DNA from: Pseudomonas cuatrocienegasensis
GTDB lineage: Bacteria > Pseudomonadota > Gammaproteobacteria > Pseudomonadales > Pseudomonadaceae
DNA length: 64,000 bases
Reading direction: 5' to 3'
Assembly (NCBI RefSeq): GCF_900110925.1
Contig: NZ_FOFP01000003.1
Location: 248,001 to 312,000 of the forward strand
Shown: positions 58,202 through 64,000 of the stretch, one piece after another
How the letters are laid out: the number at the start of each line of letters is the position of its first letter
Numbering within the stretch: position 1 is the stretch's first letter
Notes under the pieces: generated by a model
The model's input: the letters and a program-made list of their open reading frames with translations, nothing else
Databases searched by the model: none
Told to the model about the DNA's origin: nothing
Translations under genes and position numbers: made by a program

Positions 58202-59344
58202 TCAGGGCGTGGCGCTGGCGGGTACCGCGCCGTGACGCATCACCAGCCAGACGAACACCGCCGCGCCGCAGGCCATCAGCAGTGGCAGGGCATGGCCGCT
58301 GACCCACTGACTGACTGCACCAGTAGCCAGCGGCCCGACCAGGCAACCCAGGCCCCACAGCTGCGCCACGTGGGCATTGGCGCGCACCAGTTGGTCATCG
58401 CGGTAGCGTTCGCCAATCAGAATCAGCGACAGGGTGAACAGACCACCCGCGCTGGCCCCGAACAGCACCAGCACCGGCCAGATCAGCGGCGAATGCAGCG
58501 TCGCCGGGATCGCCAGGCTGGACACCAGCAGCACCAGCCCACACACACGAAACAGCGTGGTCCGGGAAATCCGGTCCGCCAGCAAGCCAATCGGCAACTG
58601 CAGCGCCGCATCGCCAACCACCACCACGCTGACCATGAACAGCGCCACCTCCTGAGTGAAGCCCTGGCGCAGGCCGTAGATCGGCAACAGGGTCAGCATC
58701 ATCGCCTCGAATGCGGCAAACAGCATCACCGCCCAGGCGATCGCCGGCAGCGTCCGGCAAAACAGCAGCAGCCCGCGCCCGGAAGCGCTGTGCCCATCCA
58801 CCTGCGGCGCCCCTGTACGGCCGATCAGCAGCAGCGAGCCGCCCATCAGCAGGCCCACCCCGGTCCAGAAGCCGGCATCGGTCAGGGTACCCAGCGCGGT
58901 GAGCAGCAACGGCCCGCACAGTTGGCTGAGCGCATAGCCGGTGCCATATAACGCCACCAGCCGACCACGCCACTTCTCTACCGCCAACTGATTGATCCAG
59001 CTCTCACCGAGGATAAACACCACGGTCAGCGCCACCCCGATAAACAACCGCAAGGCCACCCACACCGCGTAACTCTGCACCAGCGCCAGCAGGGCTACCG
59101 AGACCGCGCCCAGCAGCAGGCACATCTGCATCAACCGGGTGGTGCCAAAGTATCCGGCCAGCCGCCCGGCCAGCGACGCGCCGAGCAAAACGCCCACGGC
59201 TGGCGTGGCCGCCATCGCGCCGATGGCGAAGGAACCATAGCCCCACGCCTCCAGGCGCAACGACACCAGCGGCATGGTCACGCCCAGGGCCAAACCGATG
59301 CTGATGACGGCAGCGCAGACCGCGAAATAAGTACCCCAACGCAT
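58202..59344 (-). CDS. MFS transporter (YcaD-like)
   Basis: A 380-residue major facilitator protein with about 12 helices and the signature GESWINQLAVEKWRGRLVALYGTGYALSQLCGP split over helices 4-5. It starts MRWGTYFAVCAAVISIGLALG. The substrate is unknown. It is convergent with the MocR gene by 7 bp. Confidence 0.9.
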   Translation of the reverse strand: MRWGTYFAVCAAVISIGLALGVTMPLVSLRLEAWGYGSFAIGAMAATPAVGVLLGASLAGRLAGYFGTTRLMQMCLLLGAVSVALLALVQSYAVWVALRLFIGVALTVVFILGESWINQLAVEKWRGRLVALYGTGYALSQLCGPLLLTALGTLTDAGFWTGVGLLMGGSLLLIGRTGAPQVDGHSASGRGLLLFCRTLPAIAWAVMLFAAFEAMMLTLLPIYGLRQGFTQEVALFMVSVVVVGDAALQLPIGLLADRISRTTLFRVCGLVLLVSSLAIPATLHSPLIWPVLVLFGASAGGLFTLSLILIGERYRDDQLVRANAHVAQLWGLGCLVGPLATGAVSQWVSGHALPLLMACGAAVFVWLVMRHGAVPASATP

Positions 59345-59384
59345 CGCCAGACTCCGTTATGCCGTGGCTGTGGATTTAAATACT

Positions 59385-59440
59385 GTAGGAGCGAATTTAT
59401 TCGCGATCAGGTAGCCATCGGCCGCTAAATTCGCTCCTAC
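59385..59440. repeat. REP-type inverted repeat GTAGGAGCGAATTTA
   Basis: Perfect 15-bp arms, GTAGGAGCGAATTTA (59385-59399) and TAAATTCGCTCCTAC (59426-59440), 26 bp apart. This is the classic Pseudomonas GTAGGAGCGA REP. It lies between the MFS gene start and kauB. Confidence 0.85.
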
Positions 59441-59479
59441 AAGGCGTCTAACCTCGACTATGAGCCGATCAAACCAAAA

Positions 59480-59508
59480 CGGCCGGATTTCCCAAGGAAA
59501 CCCGGCCG
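59480..59508 (-). terminator. Terminator of kauB
   Basis: On the minus strand, CGGCCGG-G-TTTCC-ttg-GGAAA-T-CCGGCCG is followed by TTTTGGTTTG. A 12-bp interrupted stem with a U-rich tail. Confidence 0.75.
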
Positions 59509-59570
59509 CAGGTGTGGCGCCTAGGGGCGGACCTTTAGGCGATGAAATGCCCGCCCATCACTCGACTTGG

Positions 59571-61064
59571 TTACAGCTTGATCCAGGTGGATTTCAGCTC
59601 GGTGTATTTGTCGAATGCATGCAGCGATTTGTCACGGCCATTACCCGACTGTTTGAAACCACCAAAGGGCGCAGTCATGTCGCCGCCGTCGTACTGGTTG
59701 ACCCACACACTGCCGGCACGCAGCGCCTTGGCGGTCAGGTGCGCCTTGGACAGGTTGCTGGTCCAGACCGCCGCCGCCAGGCCATAGATGGTGTCGTTGG
59801 CAATCGCCACGGCTTCCTCGGCGCTATCGAAGCCAATCACCGACAGCACCGGGCCGAAGATTTCCTCTTTGGCGATGCGCATGGCGTTGTTTACACCGTC
59901 GAAAATCGTCGGTTCGACATAGGTGCCACCGGTCTCCTCCAGCACCCGCTTGCCACCGGCCACCAGCGTGGCACCATCATCGTGGCCGGCCTGGATATAG
60001 CTCAGCACGTTGTTCATCTGTGTGGTATCGACCAGCGCGCCAACATTGGTTGCCGGGTCCAGCGGGTTGCCCGGCTTCCAGGTCTTGATCGCCTCGACCA
60101 CCAGGGGCACGAACTGCGCTTTGATCGAGTTCTCCACCAGCAGACGCGAACCGGCGGTGCAGACCTCGCCCTGGTTGAAGGCGATGGCACCGGCCGCCGC
60201 TTCGGCAGCGGCCTTGAGGTCCGGCGCGTCGGCAAAGACGATGTTCGGGCTCTTGCCACCGGCCTCCAGCCACACGCGCTTCATGTTTGACTCGCCGGCA
60301 TAGATCATCAACTGCTTGGCGATCTTGGTCGAACCGGTAAACACCAGGGTGTCGACATCCATATGCAGGGCCAGGGCCTTGCCCACGGTGTGACCATAGC
60401 CCGGCAGCACGTTCAGCACCCCGGCGGGGATGCCGGCATCGATGGCCAACTGGGCAATACGGATGGCGGTCAGCGGCGATTTTTCAGATGGCTTGAGGAT
60501 CACCGAGTTACCGGTGGCCAGCGCCGGACCAAGCTTCCAGCTGGCCATCATCAACGGAAAATTCCACGGCACGATGGCAGCGACCACGCCGACCGGCTCA
60601 CGCGTGACCAGCCCCAGTTCATCATGGGCCGTGGCGGCCACTTCGTCGTAAATCTTGTCGATGGCCTCGGCGTTCCAGCGGATCGCCCGCGCCGAACCCG
60701 ACACGTCGATACCATAGGAGTCGCTGATCGGCTTGCCCATGTCCAGGGTTTCCAGTAGGGCCAGCTCCTCGCCATGCTGCTCGATCAGGTCGGCGAAACG
60801 CAGCATGATCGCTTTACGCGCAACCGGAGCCAGGCGCGACCAGACACCCGAATCGAAGGTAGCGCGGGCATCGGCCACAGCCGCCTCGGCATCGGCCAGA
60901 TCGCAGCTGGCAACGGTCGCCAGCAGGCGGCCGTCAACCGGGCTGAGGCACTCGAACGTGGCCCCGGAAACGGCGGGGCGGTACTCGCCATGGATAAAGG
61001 CACGGCCTTCGATGTTCAGCTGCTGGGCACGTTGTTCCCAATCGGCACGGGTCAGGGTGGTCAT
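59571..61064 (-). CDS. kauB: Aldehyde dehydrogenase KauB (polyamine/gamma-guanidinobutyraldehyde)
   Basis: A 497-residue NAD(P)-dependent aldehyde dehydrogenase. The active-site Glu is in WLEAGGKSPNIVFADA, the nucleophilic Cys in NQGEVCTAGSRLLV, and the oxyanion Asn region in PWNFPLMMASWK. It matches PauC/KauB, which oxidises aldehydes from putrescine, cadaverine and agmatine catabolism. ATG 61064 (MTTLTRADWEQRA) has GAGGA 8 bp upstream. It is downstream of pauR-controlled type genes and upstream of a cupin gene. Confidence 0.92.
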   Translation of the reverse strand: MTTLTRADWEQRAQQLNIEGRAFIHGEYRPAVSGATFECLSPVDGRLLATVASCDLADAEAAVADARATFDSGVWSRLAPVARKAIMLRFADLIEQHGEELALLETLDMGKPISDSYGIDVSGSARAIRWNAEAIDKIYDEVAATAHDELGLVTREPVGVVAAIVPWNFPLMMASWKLGPALATGNSVILKPSEKSPLTAIRIAQLAIDAGIPAGVLNVLPGYGHTVGKALALHMDVDTLVFTGSTKIAKQLMIYAGESNMKRVWLEAGGKSPNIVFADAPDLKAAAEAAAGAIAFNQGEVCTAGSRLLVENSIKAQFVPLVVEAIKTWKPGNPLDPATNVGALVDTTQMNNVLSYIQAGHDDGATLVAGGKRVLEETGGTYVEPTIFDGVNNAMRIAKEEIFGPVLSVIGFDSAEEAVAIANDTIYGLAAAVWTSNLSKAHLTAKALRAGSVWVNQYDGGDMTAPFGGFKQSGNGRDKSLHAFDKYTELKSTWIKL

Positions 61065-61453
61065 TACGGGCATCCTCTGTCAGGTGATTAGTGCCGCACG
61101 GCACGCGCCGACACTGTCAATAATTCTGCAAGGCACGCAGCAGACGAATGCACACGCTGCTACACCCAGCGAAGCACTCACAAGTGCAGCGCTAATATTT
61201 GGCGTTAGCGGCAGTTCGCGTCATTTGGGCGATTAAAAGCTGTCATCGGCCCATTCCACTGGCAGTTACAAAGCGCCAAGGAAAACACGCATTCGCCCAA
61301 CTCGGGCCTAATCGTGGAGACCACACTAAACCAGGGGCCGGGATATTTTCAATATTTTTGACAAAGCCGCGGCAAACACCCTTGTCTTGTTCGTTTTATT
61401 AAACATAGACTGCCGTCATCGACCACCCGCACCGACGCACCACAGGACCCCCG
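61065..61453. promoter_or_regulatory. Intergenic region kauB-cupin with promoter-like elements
   Basis: 389 bp without genes. It contains a short dyad CGCTAA-N9-TTAGCG (61190-61210), a TTGACA (61358-61363), and a TGTTCGTTTTATTAAACA element (61388-61405) with PuuR-like TGTT/AACA ends. These suit a promoter for the cupin and kauB under PauR, but no site is certain. Confidence 0.35.
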
Positions 61454-61819
61454 ATGAGCATCGAACAGATCGTCGATTTCGCCACAGCCAGCAGCACCCC
61501 GGACCACTACCGCCCCGCAGCGGAAAAAGTGCTCAAGGGCGACCCGGCGCAAAGTGTGCGCAATCACTACGCCAGCCCCTGCAACCAGTTCAATGTCGGC
61601 ATCTGGGAAGGCGATATCGGCCAGTGGACGATCCATTACACCGAACACGAATACTGCGAGATCCTGCACGGCGTCTCAGTCCTGCGTGACCAGGACGGCA
61701 ATGCCAAAACCGTACGTGCCGGTGATCGCTTCGTAATCCCCGCCGGTTTCACCGGCACCTGGGAAGTCCTCGAACCCTGCCGCAAGGTCTACGTGATCTT
61801 CGAGCAAGCCGCCGACTGA
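61454..61819 (+). CDS. Cupin domain protein
   Basis: A 121-residue protein of the cupin_3 (DUF861) type: EYCEILHGVSVLRDQDGN and DRFVIPAGFTGTWEVLEPCRKVYVIFEQ. Such proteins are often encoded with polyamine or amino-alcohol catabolic genes. Function is unknown. It is divergent from kauB. Confidence 0.87.
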   Translation: MSIEQIVDFATASSTPDHYRPAAEKVLKGDPAQSVRNHYASPCNQFNVGIWEGDIGQWTIHYTEHEYCEILHGVSVLRDQDGNAKTVRAGDRFVIPAGFTGTWEVLEPCRKVYVIFEQAAD

Positions 61820-61845
61820 CCCGCCCCGTCATGCGTCACCCTTTA

Positions 61846-61871
61846 GCCCGCCCTACCCGGCGGGCTTTTTT
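61846..61871 (+). terminator. Terminator after the cupin gene
   Basis: GCCCGCC-ctaccc-GGCGGGC followed by TTTTTT, 26 bp after the cupin stop. Confidence 0.9.
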
Positions 61872-61892
61872 CATCCGCTAGAAATTCAGGCG

Positions 61893-61922
61893 AAAAAAAA
61901 CCCACCAGAAGGTGGGTTTTTT
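61893..61922. terminator. Terminator of rpmBG (bidirectional)
   Basis: AAAACCCACC-agaa-GGTGGGTTTT with A-run on the left and T-run on the right, 18 bp after the rpmG stop on the minus strand. Confidence 0.9.
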
Positions 61923-61940
61923 CGAAGAGGCGTCGATCAA

Positions 61941-62096
61941 TTACTTGATCTTGGCTTCCTTGTACATCACGTGCTTGCGTACGACCGGATCGAATTTCTT
62001 GATTTCGATCTTGTCGGGGGTGGTGCGTTTGTTCTTGTCGGTGGTGTAGAAATGGCCGGTACCGGCGCTGGACACCAAACGGATCAATTCGCGCAT
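61941..62096 (-). CDS. rpmG: 50S ribosomal protein L33
   Basis: A 51-residue L33, the form without CXXC zinc motifs: [24 protein letters not shown] and [16 protein letters not shown]. It is the second gene of rpmB-rpmG, 10 bp after rpmB. ATG 62096 was chosen over an open upstream frame. Confidence 0.96.
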   Translation of the reverse strand: MRELIRLVSSAGTGHFYTTDKNKRTTPDKIEIKKFDPVVRKHVMYKEAKIK

Positions 62097-62106
62097 GACT
62101 AGCTCC

Positions 62107-62343
62107 TTAAACCTTTTCGCCGCGAGCACGCAGCTCGGACAGAACGACATCGATACCACGCTTGTCGATGCAACGCATGCCTTTGGCAGAGACGCGCAGA
62201 CGAACAAAGCGCTTCTCGGACTCGACCCAGAAGCGGTGATGCTGCAGGTTCGGCAGGAAACGACGACGGGTTTTGTTGTTTGCGTGGGAAATGTTATTCC
62301 CGGTTACCGGACCCTTACCGGTAACTTGACAGACTCTCGACAT
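62107..62343 (-). CDS. rpmB: 50S ribosomal protein L28
   Basis: A 78-residue L28: [29 protein letters not shown] with the typical CQVTGK start and [15 protein letters not shown]. First gene of the rpmB-rpmG operon. Its promoter lies in the 377-bp gap to the binding-protein gene. Confidence 0.97.
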   Translation of the reverse strand: MSRVCQVTGKGPVTGNNISHANNKTRRRFLPNLQHHRFWVESEKRFVRLRVSAKGMRCIDKRGIDVVLSELRARGEKV

Positions 62344-62720
62344 GCCTCAGCCCTCTAAAACCACATGCCCAACCCGGCATGGGTTGGCCGCATAAACTCA
62401 ATGTCATTGGCGCTTGGCGCCGCGTTTCTCGAGGGTCTTACCAGCCGCACATCAAAGCGCAAGAACCGGGCCCCTACAAAAGAGCGCTGCTTTATACCAG
62501 AAAGCCCCCAGTGCAACAAGGCCAACCGCACTTTTGTACTTGTCAGAGCGCGGCCATCTACCGCGCCATCACCCACACCCGGGGCACCTCCTGCCACCTG
62601 ACCGCTCGTCGCGGTTTTTGCCACACTGCCGGACTCATCAGCCCGCAGCTTGCGCTGCAACGGCACCAGCCCCTAGGGTAGAGGTATGCCGGCAAACGCC
62701 CACTCGCCCAGGAGCTCACC
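62344..62720. other. Intergenic region rpmB to binding-protein gene
   Basis: 377 bp without a supported gene; it should carry the divergent rpmB promoter and that of the solute-binding protein. No strong terminator or operator was seen. Confidence 0.4.
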
Positions 62721-64000
62721 ATGCACCACACCATTCGCCCCCTGCTGCTCGCACCTTTATTAATGTTGCCCGTGCTGGCATCGGCAGCGACCCTGAGCGT
62801 GTGCACCGAGGCCAGCCCCGACGGGTTCGATGTGGTGCAGTACAACTCGCTGACCACCACCAATGCGTCGGCCGACGTGCTGATGAACCGCTTGATCGAC
62901 TACGACGCCGCCAGCGCCAGCCTGCAGCCGAGCCTGGCCCGCAGTTGGACGGTCAGTGACGACGGCCTGCAGTATCAATTCGAGCTACGCCCCGACGTGG
63001 CCTTCCATCAGACAAAAACCTTCACCCCCAGCCGCGCCTTGAATGCCGACGATGTGCTGTTCAGCTTTCAGCGCATGCTCGACAGCCAGCATCCCTGGCA
63101 CGCCGTGGCCCAGAGCGGCTACCCCCACGCCCAGTCGATGCAGTGGCCCAGCCTGATTCGCGAGGTCAAGGCCAGCGGACCGCTGCAGGTCAGTATCACC
63201 CTCAACCGCCCCGACGCGACCTTCCTCGCCACCCTGAGCATGGGTTTCGCCTCCATCTATTCGGCCGAGTACGCCGACCAGCTCCTGGCCGCCGGCACGC
63301 CGCAGCGCCTCAACAGTGAGCCGGTGGGTACCGGGCCGTTCATGCTCACACGCTTTCAGAAGGATGCCGTGGTGCGCTACGCCGCCCATCCCGATTACTT
63401 CGCCGGCAAACCGGCCATCGACGGCCTGATCTACGCCATCACCCCCGACGCCAATGTGCGCTTGCAGAAGCTGCGCCGCGGCGAATGCCAGATCGCCTTG
63501 TCGCCCAAGCCCCAGGACGTTCAAGCCATCAGCAGCGACCCGGCGCTCAAGAGCCTGCACACCAACGCCTTTATGACGGCATTCGTCGCCATCAATACCC
63601 AGCACCCACCGCTGGACAAGGTGCAGGTACGCCAGGCAATCAACCTGGCGTTCGACAAGGCCAGCTACCTCAAGGCAGTGTTCGAGAATGGCGCCGAGGC
63701 TGCGAACGGCCCCTTCCCGCCCAACACCTGGAGCTACGCCAAAGACCTGCCCGGCTATGCCTATGACCCGCAGAAAGCCCGGACCCTGCTGGCCGAAGCG
63801 GGCCTTGCCGAAGGTTTCAAAACCACAATCTGGACGCGCCCCACCGGCAGCGTGCTCAACCCCAACCCAAGCCTGGGCGCCCAGCTTTTGCAGGCTGACC
63901 TGGGCAAAGTGGGCATCGATGCCGAAATCCGCGTGATCGAGTGGGGCGAGCTGATCCGCCGCGCCAAGGCCGGCGAGCATGACCTGTTGTTCATGGGCTG
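62721..64000 (+). CDS. ABC transporter solute-binding protein, dipeptide/oligopeptide (DppA) type, partial
   Basis: The open frame starts at ATG 62721 (GGAG upstream) and continues past the window end, giving at least 426 residues. Residues 1 to about 22 are a signal peptide (LLLAPLLMLPVLASAATL). Family-5 features include CTEASPDGFDVVQYNSL, LARSWTVSDDGLQYQFELRPDV and GTGPFMLTRF. It should bind a peptide or similar solute in the periplasm for an ABC importer. The 3' end is outside the window, so downstream permease genes are unseen. Confidence 0.9.
   Translation, partial: MHHTIRPLLLAPLLMLPVLASAATLSVCTEASPDGFDVVQYNSLTTTNASADVLMNRLIDYDAASASLQPSLARSWTVSDDGLQYQFELRPDVAFHQTKTFTPSRALNADDVLFSFQRMLDSQHPWHAVAQSGYPHAQSMQWPSLIREVKASGPLQVSITLNRPDATFLATLSMGFASIYSAEYADQLLAAGTPQRLNSEPVGTGPFMLTRFQKDAVVRYAAHPDYFAGKPAIDGLIYAITPDANVRLQKLRRGECQIALSPKPQDVQAISSDPALKSLHTNAFMTAFVAINTQHPPLDKVQVRQAINLAFDKASYLKAVFENGAEAANGPFPPNTWSYAKDLPGYAYDPQKARTLLAEAGLAEGFKTTIWTRPTGSVLNPNPSLGAQLLQADLGKVGIDAEIRVIEWGELIRRAKAGEHDLLFMG

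Overview
This window is a piece of a Pseudomonas chromosome (high GC, dense short-gap operons, many ATGA/GTGA stop-start overlaps). Gene content and order match the Pseudomonas backbone from the algQ/hemC/algRZ/argH region through cyaA, rnk, cyaY, lysA-dapF-xerC, sutA, glnK-amtB, rep, dad genes, kauB and rpmBG. It does not look like P. aeruginosa itself: there are two tandem amt genes, a chemoreceptor beside yifB, a DUF3833 lipoprotein beside hemY and a large accessory operon between cyaA and rnk. The species was not determined. No rRNA, tRNA, CRISPR array, prophage or intact IS element was seen.

Layout. 1-8.1 kb: FKBP isomerase, algQ (anti-sigma70), a lipoprotein, then the minus-strand haem block hemC-hemDX-hemY (hemD and hemX are one reading frame here) and the algZ-algR two-component pair. 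8.4-15.6 kb: argH, a P-loop kinase, a GST, small genes and class I adenylate cyclase cyaA. 15.57-24.66 kb: an accessory operon of ECF sigma factor, FecR anti-sigma, TonB-dependent receptor with a signalling (STN) domain, M16 zinc protease lipoprotein and an ABC permease-ATPase. The last three have the architecture of the Fus (ferredoxin piracy) and E. coli PqqU(YddB)-PqqL-YddA systems, here placed under Fur-like and cell-surface-signalling control. This is the most interesting element in the window.

24.7-30.6 kb: rnk, DUF1289, cyaY, then lptM-lysA-dapF-DUF484-xerC-HAD, a tightly coupled diaminopimelate/lysine and recombinase operon. 30.6-34.4 kb: sutA and the nitrogen operon glnK-amt-amt with a well-matched sigma54 promoter and an upstream NtrC-like site. 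34.6-46.5 kb: ubiK, yifB/comM, a chemoreceptor, a LysR/MATE divergent pair, a GGDEF-EAL protein (ProE-like), rep helicase, a thioredoxin-like gene and xpt. 46.4-48.6 kb: an acetyl-CoA hydrolase/transferase gene broken by a frameshift.

48.7-62.3 kb: cytochrome c5, then a D-alanine and polyamine region (pauR, dadX, ridA, dadA, lrp/dadR, pauB-like oxidase, LysE exporter, a MocR regulator, an MFS transporter, kauB, a cupin), then rpmB-rpmG. The window ends inside a dipeptide-type ABC solute-binding protein. Repeats include two REP-type inverted repeats (53.7 and 59.4 kb) and a 186-bp MITE-like element with terminal inverted repeats between dadX and ridA. All identifications come from reading the sequence and from family knowledge; no database search was possible.
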